Shown piece by piece: positions 52,684-61,306 of a stretch of DNA of 64,000 bases; the stretch's first letter is position 1; each line of letters begins with the position of its first letter. A program made the position numbers and the translations under genes. The stretch comes from Sphingobacterium sp. UBA5670 (GTDB lineage Bacteria > Bacteroidota > Bacteroidia > Sphingobacteriales > Sphingobacteriaceae), in contig NZ_DIIM01000013.1 of assembly GCF_002420705.1 (NCBI RefSeq), positions 13,702 to 77,701 of the forward strand, written 5' to 3'. Under the pieces are notes generated by a model, which saw only the letters and a program-made list of their open reading frames with translations, was not told the origin of the DNA and made no database searches.

Positions 52684-53997
52684 ATGAACTTTAAAAAGAC
52701 GATACTTAGTATAGCTGCTTTCCTATTCATGATTGGGATTTCGTCGGCACAGACTCGGGCTGAACTTGAAAAACAGCGCGAGAAACTCAATCGTGAAATT
52801 GCTGAATTACAAAATACGGTCAAAGAGATTGCAAAAGAAAAATCACTGACCCAACAACAAGTAACAGCATTGAGTAAGCAAATTAATTTACGCGAGCAGA
52901 AGATAAATACCATCACTTCGGAAGTAGCTGTAATTAATAAGCATATCAACGCAAATACGGCTGCCGTAAGTAAGTTGAAGGCTGAGTTGGAAAAGATGAA
53001 ACGTGACTATGAGAAGATGGTGATGTTTGCGTTTAGAAATCGAAATGCATACAATAAATTGATGTTTATTTTTGCATCGAAGGATTTTAATCAAGGATTC
53101 CGACGGGTAAAGTACCTGCAACAGTTCAACGATTCGAGGAAGCTGAAAGCTGCCGATATTGAAAATACCAAGAAACAGATTGAACAAAAAATCGCTCAAT
53201 TGCAGGCCGACCGAAATAAACAGGTTGCTTTGATGAAAGAGCAAGAAAATGAGAAAAGAACTATATCACAACAACGATCTGTTTTTTCAGGACAATTAAG
53301 TGATCTGATCGTTACAGAACGTGGGGTGAAGAAAGATATTACACAAAAGCAAAAAGAGGAACGTCGTATTAATGCGGCCATTAAGGAAATCATTAGAAGA
53401 GAGATTGAAGCTGAACGCCGGCGGGCTGAGGCGGCACGTCGTGCAGCAGAAGCTGCTGCGGAGCGTAACCGCAAAGCGAATGAATCTGGATCGAATACAA
53501 AAGGTAAGAACAATACAAGTTCGAAAAGCAGTAATACCACGCGAAAATCAGATTCTGAAGTCTTACGTAGTACCCCTGAAGCAGTCAAACTTTCAAACGA
53601 CTTTAGATCTAACCGCGGTAGTTTACCTTGGCCTGTTTCTAATGCGAAGATTATGCAAGAGTTTGGTTCTGAAAGTGTCGGAAGAAATGTCAATTGGGAT
53701 CACGAAACTGTTAAAATACAAACATCAAGCGGTGCGGCCGTGAAGGCGGTATTTAATGGAGAAGTTTTGAGTATAGTATCGATGATGGGGCAGCGTATTG
53801 TTATGATTAAACATGGTGAGTACTTTACGGTATATATGAATTTGGCTGGAGTAAGTGTTTCAAAAGGACAGAAAGTAAGCACTGGACAAACTATTGGAAC
53901 GGCAGATGTAGACTCGGATACAGGTGTTCCAATGGTAGAATTTTCTGTATTACAAGGAACAACACCAATGAATCCGATGTCGTGGTTGGCGAGATAA
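52684..53997 (+). CDS. EnvC-like murein hydrolase activator, degenerate LytM
   Basis: A 437-residue protein. Signal peptide 1-23 is followed by long coiled coils (about 24-265), an Ala/Arg-rich linker and a low-complexity Ser/Thr/Asn stretch, then a LytM/M23 domain (about 310-437). The metal ligands are missing: the usual HxxxD site reads WDHETVKIQ, YAHL is YMNL and the HxH site reads MVEFS. So it likely activates amidases as E. coli EnvC does, rather than cutting peptidoglycan itself. FtsEX and amidase genes are not adjacent. Confidence 0.85.
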   Translation: MNFKKTILSIAAFLFMIGISSAQTRAELEKQREKLNREIAELQNTVKEIAKEKSLTQQQVTALSKQINLREQKINTITSEVAVINKHINANTAAVSKLKAELEKMKRDYEKMVMFAFRNRNAYNKLMFIFASKDFNQGFRRVKYLQQFNDSRKLKAADIENTKKQIEQKIAQLQADRNKQVALMKEQENEKRTISQQRSVFSGQLSDLIVTERGVKKDITQKQKEERRINAAIKEIIRREIEAERRRAEAARRAAEAAAERNRKANESGSNTKGKNNTSSKSSNTTRKSDSEVLRSTPEAVKLSNDFRSNRGSLPWPVSNAKIMQEFGSESVGRNVNWDHETVKIQTSSGAAVKAVFNGEVLSIVSMMGQRIVMIKHGEYFTVYMNLAGVSVSKGQKVSTGQTIGTADVDSDTGVPMVEFSVLQGTTPMNPMSWLAR

Positions 53998-54027
53998 GAA
54001 ATAATTACTATATTTAATAATTATCAT

Positions 54028-54035
54028 TACATTTG
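54028..54035 (+). promoter_or_regulatory. tatA -7 box
   Basis: TACATTTG matches TAnnTTTG exactly, 55 bases before the tatA ATG. Confidence 0.5.
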
Positions 54036-54090
54036 TAATGAAAGAGAAAAGTTTTAGTTTAAAAGAATTGAAAAACAAGAAATTATAGTT

Positions 54091-54288
54091 ATGTCAACAT
54101 CATTATTAATCATGGGAATCGGGGGGCAAGAGTTAATTGTCATTGTAGTAATATTGTTACTATTATTTGGTGGCAAGAAGATTCCTGAATTGATGCGCGG
54201 ATTGGGTAAAGGAGTAAAGGAGTTTAAAGAAGGTCAAAAAGATGAGTCTTCACCTGAAAAAAAATCTGAAGTAGAAGATAACAAATAA
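54091..54288 (+). CDS. tatA: twin-arginine translocase subunit TatA/E
   Basis: A 65-residue protein with one N-terminal membrane helix (about 13-28), the LFGGKKIPELMRGLGKGVKEFK amphipathic-helix motif and an acidic/basic tail. TatA pores move folded proteins. tatB and tatC are not adjacent. A clear terminator follows. Confidence 0.94.
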   Translation: MSTSLLIMGIGGQELIVIVVILLLLFGGKKIPELMRGLGKGVKEFKEGQKDESSPEKKSEVEDNK

Positions 54289-54314
54289 GGGAAATTTGAT
54301 CCCATATAGCATAG

Positions 54315-54350
54315 ATACGATTTTGTGAGGAACAAAATCGTATTTTGTTT
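54315..54350 (+). terminator. tatA terminator
   Basis: ATACGATTTTGT and ACAAAATCGTAT pair perfectly over 12 bases around GAGGA, followed by TTTGTTTTAT. Confidence 0.88.
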
Positions 54351-54471
54351 TATACTCGACCTACAGCAAAATAGGACGAAAACCATTTTTATACTAAAAT
54401 CCATTTCTAAGCGTTTAGATTATTGTTGATTTTTCAGCAGACGAATCAGACTCGGATTTAACAGTAAATTT

Positions 54472-55935
54472 ATGATCGGAAAACAGACGTTAATTTCAAT
54501 ACTAGGAGGGGTATGCTATGTGCTGCCACTCATGGCCCAAGAAAGCGCTGTAGAAGGCATGAAAGAAGCGACCCAGACCTTCTTTCAAAAAAGCATCGAA
54601 AAGGAAAAACAGGAGATTTATCAATACCTAGACAGTATAAAATCTTCAGGAAATAACAGGCATGATTCAGAAATTACAGATGAAGATATACAGCTGGTTC
54701 GGAAATTGAAAGCCATCGAGCGTGAAGTGCCGTTGGATTACTCGCCACGGGTAAAAGATTTGGTCGCTAAATATACATCTGATAACTACAACCCCTATAT
54801 GTGCCGGATGATGGGATTAGGGCAATACTATTTCCCATTGTTTGATAAAATCATGGATGAGGTCGGCGTGCCGCGGGAACTGAAATATTTAAGTGTCGTT
54901 GAATCATCTTTAAATCCACGTGATATCTCTAGTGCCGGAGCAACAGGCTTATGGCAATTGATGTACTATGAGGCCAAAACCTATCATCTTACTGTAGACA
55001 GTTATACTGACCAACGTATGGATCCGATTGCCTCAAGTTATGCGATCGCAAAGATCTTGAAAGAAGCTTATGATGAGTATGGTGATTGGTTATTGGCGAT
55101 AGCGTCCTATAATGGTGGTAAAGGCGCCGTTAGCCGTGCGATTCAACGCTCGGGAAAGGAGAAAGCTACCTTTTGGGATATCGCTCCATATCTGACACAA
55201 CAGACCCAAAACTATATTCCTAAATTTATCGCTATGACATATGCGATGAAATATGCGGATGAAAATGATATTAATGCGGCGGATACCGAACTTTCATTGC
55301 GGACGCAGACATTAGATATCAATAAACGGATTTCACTGAATCAAATAGCGGATGCTTTGCATGTGTCGAAAGAGACATTACGCGCATTGAACCCTAGTTT
55401 TAAAAAGAATGTATTAAACGGTACTGAAGACTCTCCATTACGACTAGTTTTACCTGTAGTAGATAAAAAGATAGCCACAGAGGAATTGTATGCCGCTCTT
55501 AACACGCCAGTACCTTCGGCAGATGTCAGTCAGACTGAAAATTTAGGAGAGTTCCTTCAGAATGGCAGATATAAAGTTAAAGTTGGGGAGACATTTGCTT
55601 CCATCGCTGATAAGTTTGAGGTAACCGTACAGGATATAAAATCCTGGAATAATCTGCGTGGCAATCAGATTGTCCCTGGGCAAAATCTACTGATAAAAAA
55701 AGAGAATGATTTTGTAGATGCTAAATTAGCCCGTAATACGGAAAGATCTTCTAAGAAGAGCCAACAACGTGCCTCTAATGTTACGCGTACAGCGTATTAT
55801 ATTGTGAAGAAAGGCGATACATTATCTGATATTGCCGATAAAAATGGAACATCCGTCCGTCGGCTTAAAAGTGAAAATGATTTAAGTGGAAATCGGATTA
55901 AGCCGGGAATGAAATTGAAAGTATCAAAAAAATAA
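54472..55935 (+). CDS. MltD-like lytic transglycosylase with two LysM domains
   Basis: A 487-residue protein. Signal peptide about 1-23. The SLT domain (about 110-270) has ES in VVESSLNPR with the catalytic Glu, GATGLWQLM and IASYNGGKGAV. Two LysM domains follow (about 365-405 with VGETFASIADKFEV, and about 440-486 with KKGDTLSDIADKNG). It cleaves peptidoglycan glycan strands in the periplasm. It ends nine bases from the convergent phosphoribosyltransferase. Confidence 0.93.
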   Translation: MIGKQTLISILGGVCYVLPLMAQESAVEGMKEATQTFFQKSIEKEKQEIYQYLDSIKSSGNNRHDSEITDEDIQLVRKLKAIEREVPLDYSPRVKDLVAKYTSDNYNPYMCRMMGLGQYYFPLFDKIMDEVGVPRELKYLSVVESSLNPRDISSAGATGLWQLMYYEAKTYHLTVDSYTDQRMDPIASSYAIAKILKEAYDEYGDWLLAIASYNGGKGAVSRAIQRSGKEKATFWDIAPYLTQQTQNYIPKFIAMTYAMKYADENDINAADTELSLRTQTLDINKRISLNQIADALHVSKETLRALNPSFKKNVLNGTEDSPLRLVLPVVDKKIATEELYAALNTPVPSADVSQTENLGEFLQNGRYKVKVGETFASIADKFEVTVQDIKSWNNLRGNQIVPGQNLLIKKENDFVDAKLARNTERSSKKSQQRASNVTRTAYYIVKKGDTLSDIADKNGTSVRRLKSENDLSGNRIKPGMKLKVSKK

Positions 55936-55961
55936 CAGCATGGTTTAGACTAACCATGCTG
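55936..55961. terminator. hairpin at convergent gene ends
   Basis: CAGCATGGTT and AACCATGCTG pair perfectly. Its right arm lies in the last codons of the phosphoribosyltransferase. T runs are weak, so termination is likely but not certain. Confidence 0.6.
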
Positions 55962-56457
55962 CATCTTCTTCATTATCGAATTCTTCGAGAGTAACAGTAA
56001 CGTGTTCTCTCAATATCGTGGAAAGTTTCGTTCCATAGTAGTCACTAAATATAGGAAACTTATGGTGGCTTCTGTCAATTAATACAGCCGTTCTCATTTT
56101 CTTAAGCGGAACATTCAAGAATACGCCTAATCCATAAGCTAATGCTCTGCCGCTATTGAGCACATCGTCAACGAGGATAATCGTCTTATCTTTTGCGATA
56201 TCAACAGGTAAGTCTGTGCTTGCACTTAACGATCGGCTAGTTTTTTTCATAGTGACTTTAATCAATAGGATTTCCTTGTCTGAAATGTCCTGCAAGATCG
56301 CCTGTAGACGTTGCGCAAATACATAACCCCTGTCAGCAATTCCTACTAATACGAGCGTTTCATCCTCAAAATTGTCTTCCAAAATTTGATAGGCAATCCG
56401 AATAGATTTTTGTTTTATTTGTTCTTTATTTAAGATGAGCGTTTTCTTTGAAGACAT
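55945..56457 (-). CDS. PyrR-like phosphoribosyltransferase
   Basis: A 170-residue type I phosphoribosyltransferase. The PRPP motif TIILVDDVLNSGRAL (about 94-108) is complete. VGIADRGYVFAQRLQAIL near 38-55 fits the PyrR/UPRTase-like group. It may be a uracil phosphoribosyltransferase or an RNA-binding regulator of pyrimidine genes; no pyrimidine genes are adjacent. Cytosolic. Confidence 0.8.
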   Translation of the reverse strand: MSSKKTLILNKEQIKQKSIRIAYQILEDNFEDETLVLVGIADRGYVFAQRLQAILQDISDKEILLIKVTMKKTSRSLSASTDLPVDIAKDKTIILVDDVLNSGRALAYGLGVFLNVPLKKMRTAVLIDRSHHKFPIFSDYYGTKLSTILREHVTVTLEEFDNEEDAAWLV

Positions 56458-56507
56458 AATAGTATTCCGATGATTATAAGGTAAAAATAGGATATTATAT
56501 TGTATAA

Positions 56508-56543
56508 AAAAAGTCCAAAACGAGTTAAACGCTTTGGACTTTT
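56508..56543 (-). terminator. terminator of the NlpC/P60 gene
   Basis: On the minus strand AAGTCCAAAGCG and CTCGTTTTGGACTT form a stem (with mismatches near the loop) followed by a T run, 22 bases after the stop. Confidence 0.78.
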
Positions 56544-56564
56544 CCGTGATCGAATCAATTTTTA

Positions 56565-57146
56565 TTAATTCAATTTATTATCTTTTTCTGCTTTCAATAT
56601 TTCCGCTGTAAGCGATCTATTATCTTCCGGTAAACGACCTCCATTGTAATAATAACGTCGCCAGTAAGGCTCATCCAAATTGCTGATCATAACCCCCTTG
56701 CTCGAAGATGCATGTGCAAACTTATTGTCCCCGATATAAACACCCACATGGGTGATACTTTTACTTCTAATTTTGAAAAATACCAAATCGCCTGCTTTAA
56801 GTTCATTCTTTTCGACAGTTTTGACTTGAGAATACTGATTTCTGCTATTATAACCTAATGAAGTGTTAAACACTTTATCGTATAATTCATAAGAAAATTT
56901 AGAACAATCAATGCCTCTTTTTGAATCTCCCCCTAAACGGTATGGAGTACCTAGCCATTCATAAACAAATTGGTAAAGTTTGGTATTTGTTGTTGCTGAG
57001 ACTGCAACTCCCATGATTTGTGAAAAGTATTCTTTCGCTAGGTTATCAGGATCTGATTCGGGTTTGGAGTTTCTGTTGGTTTGTGCCTGCGACACTAGAC
57101 ATAAGCCGATAAATAGCATTGACGCTATAAATTTCTTTGTTTTCAT
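56565..57146 (-). CDS. secreted NlpC/P60 (C40) peptidase
   Basis: A 193-residue endopeptidase that cuts peptidoglycan stem peptides. Signal peptide about 1-22 (FIASMLFIGLCLVSQAQ). Catalytic Cys81 lies in RGIDCSKFSYELY, the His in SITHVGVYIG near 132 and a third polar residue in FAHASSSKG. Length is usual for the family. It is divergent from the threonine operon. Confidence 0.92.
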   Translation of the reverse strand: MKTKKFIASMLFIGLCLVSQAQTNRNSKPESDPDNLAKEYFSQIMGVAVSATTNTKLYQFVYEWLGTPYRLGGDSKRGIDCSKFSYELYDKVFNTSLGYNSRNQYSQVKTVEKNELKAGDLVFFKIRSKSITHVGVYIGDNKFAHASSSKGVMISNLDEPYWRRYYYNGGRLPEDNRSLTAEILKAEKDNKLN

Positions 57147-57504
57147 TAAATCGCTTTTTTGTACAACATTTAACTTTTAAAAATTCAACACTGTCATCTA
57201 TTTTGGACAGCACTGTTGCGAATATAATACAATATCAGTTTAAGGTCAAATTTATTTTAAGGTATTTAACGAAATTTTAACAATTTTAACATCTTGCTAA
57301 AGCTCATCTTGGGCATATTGTAAATTAATAGCATTGTCAATTATTGACTACACAAAGTAGATCTTTTGCTACCTCTAAAAACATTGCTATTATGATAGAA
57401 TGCCACTCTATTCGCGTTCCTGTTGTGAATCTTAAAAAAAATATTAATTTTCTTTGGTAAAGTGATAATATTTGTTCTATATTTACAAAACATAAGCAAA
57501 GGCA
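57147..57504. other. divergent regulatory region, C40 peptidase / threonine operon
   Basis: About 360 bases without a gene. On the minus strand 57247-57254 reads TAAATTTG, a perfect -7 box for the C40 gene. TTTAAC occurs three times within 26 bases (57265, 57276 and 57285), which could be a binding-site array. On the right, TTTG at 57453 with a 21-base spacer and TATATTTA at 57478-57485 is a possible promoter for the thr leader. Confidence 0.45.
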
Positions 57505-57570
57505 ATGAACACAAATACAATTATTACGTCGATTATTATTACCACCGGGATAAAACTTAGGAGGAAGTAG
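57505..57570 (+). CDS. thrL: threonine operon leader peptide
   Basis: A 21-codon ORF from ATG 57505 to TAG 57570, unlisted by length-based ORF finders. It encodes five Thr and six Ile, including the runs TIIT and IIITT, which resembles E. coli thrL (TTITTTITITTG). It lies 114 bases before thrA and 34 bases before a perfect terminator, the standard layout for attenuation by charged tRNA-Thr and tRNA-Ile. Confidence 0.88.
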   Translation: MNTNTIITSIIITTGIKLRRK

Positions 57571-57603
57571 TTTCGTTGTATATAATTGTAGACACAATAT
57601 TTA

Positions 57604-57642
57604 GAAGCGCTTTCCTCAACAAAGGAAAGCGCTTCTTTTTTT
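57604..57642 (+). terminator. threonine operon attenuator hairpin
   Basis: GAAGCGCTTTCC and GGAAAGCGCTTC pair perfectly over 12 bases around TCAACAAA, followed by seven T. It lies between the leader ORF and thrA with no competing gene, so it acts as an attenuator rather than a normal terminator. Confidence 0.92.
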
Positions 57643-57683
57643 ATCACAAAAATCATCAATCTAAACAAACAGTATAAAAGAGT

Positions 57684-60131
57684 ATGAAAGTTTTAAAATT
57701 TGGAGGAACATCGGTTGGCACAGTGGAAAGTCTCAAGGCGGTCCTAAGTATTGTTAAAAAATCTTACGATGCAAAGGAAAAGCCATTAGTTGTATTGTCA
57801 GCCATGTCAGGTGTAACAAACTTACTTACCCAGTTGGCTGAGGATGCTGCAGAAGGAAAATCCTTCTCCGATGGTCTAAAATCCTTGGAGGATAAGCATT
57901 TTATGGTGGTTAAAGAGCTTCTGTCAGTGAAATACCAAAATCCTGTGTTTACCAAACTGAAACTATTTTTTAATGAAATAGAGGACCTTCTCCAAGGAAT
58001 TTTTGCGCTAAGGGAACTAAGCAATCAAAGTAAGGATTTGATCCTTAGTTACGGAGAACGTTGTTCGAATTATATGGTGTCCAAGGTCATGGAGCAGTAT
58101 ATTCCTGAGTCTCTATTTGTAGATGCCTCTCATTATGTGAAAACTGATTCAAATTTTGGTAACGCTCATTTAAATGAAACTTTAACAGAGCAATTGGTGA
58201 AATCGCTGTACATCACACACGGCGATAAACTTCTGTTTGTCACAGGTTTCATCGGTAGTAACGAAAATGGCCGTATCACTACATTAGGAAGAGGGGGATC
58301 GGATTATACCGCAGCTATTTTCGGGTCAATACTGGGCGCAACGGCGATCGAAATTTGGACCGATGTAAATGGCATGCTAACTGCTGATCCACGGATTGTG
58401 AAGAAAGCTTTTTCGTTACCGGTATTATCTTACACCGAGGCCATGGAGCTATCATATTTTGGGGCGAAGGTAATTTACCCGCCGACTATGATTCCGGCTT
58501 TTTTAAAGAAAATACCGATTGTTATTCGTAATACCTTTGAACCTGATTTCTCCGGAACAGTGATTCAGTTTGATAGTGGAAAAACTGCGCTGCCAATAAA
58601 GGGAATTTCTTCAATCTCGGATATATCGGTAATTAACCTGAGTGGATCTGGTATGATTGGTAAATCGGGCTTTAGTGGACGGCTTTTTACACTCCTCGCT
58701 AGAGAACAGATCAATGTTGTACTGATCACACAGTCTTCTTCAGAGCATAGTATCACATTTGCTGTCAATCCATCGGAAGCCAAACGTGCCATCCAATTGA
58801 TTGAAGTAGAATTTGAACTGGAAATTCAAGCCAATAAACTGGTCGTTCCGGCGATCGAAGATAATCTATCTGTTTTGGCCATTGTAGGTGAAAATATGAA
58901 AAGAACACCTGGTATGTCCGGCCGGTTATTTGCTGCTCTTGGCCGTAACGGGATCAATGTTCGTGCTATTGCTCAAGGCTCATCTGAATACAATATATCT
59001 GTTATTATTGGTAAAGGTGATTTGGCTAAGGCACTCAACGCTGTGCACGACGCTTTTTTTGCGGAATTAAAGAAAACGTTGCATGTATTTAATATCGGTA
59101 CAGGTAATATCGGTGCAACGTTATTTAAACAATTGGAAAATCAACACGATTTCCTGCTGGATAAGAATGATATTGAAATTAAGGTTGTCGGAATTTCAAA
59201 TAGCCGTAAGATGCTTTTTAATACCGAAGGCGTCGACTTAAGCAATTGGTCCGATGAGCTCGCTAAGAATGGAACCGAATCAGACTTAGCATTATTTGTT
59301 GAGCGGATGAAAACATTGAATTTACCAAACTGTGTATTTATTGATAATACGGCCAGTAAACTTCCCGCTACCTACTACGAAGATATTTTTAAATCCAATA
59401 TTTCTATTGTCACTTGTAATAAAATTGCCAATTCAGGAAAATATGAACAATATAAGATCCTCCGAGATACCGCGCATAAACACGGTGTAGATTTCTTTTA
59501 TGAAACCAATGTAGGCGCAGGGTTACCTATTGTTAGGGTTCTTAAAGATTTGATGCTGAGCGGCGATCGTATAGTGAAGATTGAAGCGATTCTCTCCGGA
59601 ACAATATCCTATATTTTTAACAATTTTAAAGCGGATGCTTCCTTTTATAATGTGGTAAAACAGGCGCAGGAACTGGGATATACCGAACCAGATCCGAGGG
59701 ATGATTTAGGAGGTATAGATTTTATGCGTAAAATGCTGATCTTAGCGAGAGATGCCGGTTATGCCATTGAAGCAGAAGATGTGGACCTTGGTGCAATTTT
59801 ACCTCCAGCGTGTTTAAAAGCGGATACAGTAGATTCTTTCTATACAGAACTGCAACGGGAAAATGGATATTTCGAAGAAATGAAGAAGAAGGCTGCCGAT
59901 GAAAATAAAGTCATCCGTTATATCGGAAAACTTGAAAATGGGAAGGTCTCCATTTCAATTCAGTTTGTTGATGAAAACCACCCTTTCTATGCATTATCAG
60001 GTAGCGATAATATTATATCATTTACTACAGAGCGCTATAAGGAACGTCCTCTGGTTGTAAAGGGGCCTGGAGCAGGGGCTGAGGTGACAGCCGCAGGTGT
60101 ATTTGCAGATTTGGTAAATGTTGGAGCATAA
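57684..60131 (+). CDS. thrA: bifunctional aspartate kinase / homoserine dehydrogenase I
   Basis: An 815-residue enzyme of the aspartate pathway. The kinase part starts with KVLKFGGTSVG and holds GRGGSDYTA (near 208). Two ACT regions near 315-455 (SGSGMIGKSGFSGRLFTLL; VGENMKRTPGMSGRLFAALGRNGINVRAIAQGSSE) give feedback control by threonine. The dehydrogenase part has FNIGTGNIGATLF near 473 and NVGAGLPIVRVLKDLMLSGD near 610. It is the first structural gene after the attenuator. Confidence 0.97.
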   Translation: MKVLKFGGTSVGTVESLKAVLSIVKKSYDAKEKPLVVLSAMSGVTNLLTQLAEDAAEGKSFSDGLKSLEDKHFMVVKELLSVKYQNPVFTKLKLFFNEIEDLLQGIFALRELSNQSKDLILSYGERCSNYMVSKVMEQYIPESLFVDASHYVKTDSNFGNAHLNETLTEQLVKSLYITHGDKLLFVTGFIGSNENGRITTLGRGGSDYTAAIFGSILGATAIEIWTDVNGMLTADPRIVKKAFSLPVLSYTEAMELSYFGAKVIYPPTMIPAFLKKIPIVIRNTFEPDFSGTVIQFDSGKTALPIKGISSISDISVINLSGSGMIGKSGFSGRLFTLLAREQINVVLITQSSSEHSITFAVNPSEAKRAIQLIEVEFELEIQANKLVVPAIEDNLSVLAIVGENMKRTPGMSGRLFAALGRNGINVRAIAQGSSEYNISVIIGKGDLAKALNAVHDAFFAELKKTLHVFNIGTGNIGATLFKQLENQHDFLLDKNDIEIKVVGISNSRKMLFNTEGVDLSNWSDELAKNGTESDLALFVERMKTLNLPNCVFIDNTASKLPATYYEDIFKSNISIVTCNKIANSGKYEQYKILRDTAHKHGVDFFYETNVGAGLPIVRVLKDLMLSGDRIVKIEAILSGTISYIFNNFKADASFYNVVKQAQELGYTEPDPRDDLGGIDFMRKMLILARDAGYAIEAEDVDLGAILPPACLKADTVDSFYTELQRENGYFEEMKKKAADENKVIRYIGKLENGKVSISIQFVDENHPFYALSGSDNIISFTTERYKERPLVVKGPGAGAEVTAAGVFADLVNVGA

Positions 60132-60157
60132 AAACAAGGAAAAATAATTATTACGTG

Positions 60158-61153
60158 ATGGCCAATAATTTAAATGTAGAATATCTGAAGGATAAAGTAA
60201 TCAATCTAGACAGTATGCTGTCGGAAGTTCGGGTCTTTGCACCTGCAACTGTCGCAAACATGATCTGTGGTTTTGATATATTGGGATTTGCTGTTGAAGA
60301 ACCCGGCGATGAAGTGGTTATGCGGCGAACGCAACAGCCGGGAGTTACAATCCGGACAATTACAGGCGACGATGGAAGACTTCCGCTGGATCCCGGGAAG
60401 AATACTGTTTCGGCCTGTGTTCAATATCTACTACAGGCATTGAATATTTCGTCAAAGGTAGGGGTCGAAATTGAGTTGCATAAACATATGCCTATTGGTT
60501 CTGGATTAGGATCCAGTGCGGCAAGCACCGTCGCAGGACTTTTTGCCATAAATACCATGCTTGGCAATCCGTTGACTAAAGAAGAATTGTTGCCATTCTG
60601 TGTGGAAGGTGAACGTTTGGCCTGTGGAACAGGGCACGCCGATAATGTTGCTCCGGCACTTTATGGGGGCATAACATTGATCCGGGGAAATGAGCCCTTG
60701 GATGTTATCTCCATTCCTTCACCGAAAGAACTTGTTGCAGCAGTTGTTTTCCCCCAGGTGGATGTGCCGACACGCGATGCCCGACAGCTTATAAAAGATA
60801 AAGTATTATTAAAAGATGCTGTGACCCAATGGGGTAATATAGCGGGATTAGTAGCTGCTTTATTCAAAGAAGATTATGACCTTATCGCAAGAAGCATGAA
60901 AGATATTCTTATAGAACCAACCCGTGCAATTCTAATTCCTCAGTTTTATGAGATGAAAGAAATTGCTCTGAAAAGTGGGGCATTGAGTTTTGGTATTTCT
61001 GGGTCCGGCCCTTCCGTTGTAGCAATAACACGGGACGAAAGCATAGCAAGGGATATCGCGGATAAAATTCAGGCACACCTCAAAGAAAATGAGATAGAAA
61101 GTTTTGGTTACGTTTCCCGTGTTAATGTGGAGGGACCAAGAGTATTAAATTGA
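60158..61153 (+). CDS. thrB: homoserine kinase
   Basis: A 331-residue GHMP kinase that phosphorylates homoserine. The ATP motif GSGLGSSAASTVAG (about 117-130) and FGISGSGPSVVAI near the end are diagnostic. The track frame begins with GTG at 60155, but the ATG at 60158 is better. An alternative start is the ATG at 60215, which would begin at MLSEVRVFAPATVANM, close to other thrB proteins; the extra 19 residues are then untranslated. Between thrA and thrC. Confidence 0.94.
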   Translation: MANNLNVEYLKDKVINLDSMLSEVRVFAPATVANMICGFDILGFAVEEPGDEVVMRRTQQPGVTIRTITGDDGRLPLDPGKNTVSACVQYLLQALNISSKVGVEIELHKHMPIGSGLGSSAASTVAGLFAINTMLGNPLTKEELLPFCVEGERLACGTGHADNVAPALYGGITLIRGNEPLDVISIPSPKELVAAVVFPQVDVPTRDARQLIKDKVLLKDAVTQWGNIAGLVAALFKEDYDLIARSMKDILIEPTRAILIPQFYEMKEIALKSGALSFGISGSGPSVVAITRDESIARDIADKIQAHLKENEIESFGYVSRVNVEGPRVLN

Positions 61154-61306
61154 AATATATTTACTGATAGAATCAAGGGGGATGAAATCGGGTTTTAATC
61201 GATCACCACCCCAAAAGAAGATAATTAAATGGAATATCCATTTTCTAAAAATACAAATGAAGATAACTGGATACTCCATATGCCCTTTAAAACAGATGAT
61301 TAGCAT

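Noticed and set aside
53372..53743. 123-residue plus-strand ORF inside the EnvC-like gene
   Set aside because: A shadow frame of an Arg/Ala-rich coding stretch; the host gene is clearly real.
57559..57580. AGGAGG in the thr leader as a ribosome-binding site for a second ORF
   Set aside because: The following TTG frame has no family likeness and runs through the terminator; the sequence is better explained as part of the leader's RNA structure.
57337..57668. Two minus-strand ORFs across the thr leader region
   Set aside because: They run through the leader peptide and attenuator in antisense and have no family likeness; the plus-strand leader explains the region.
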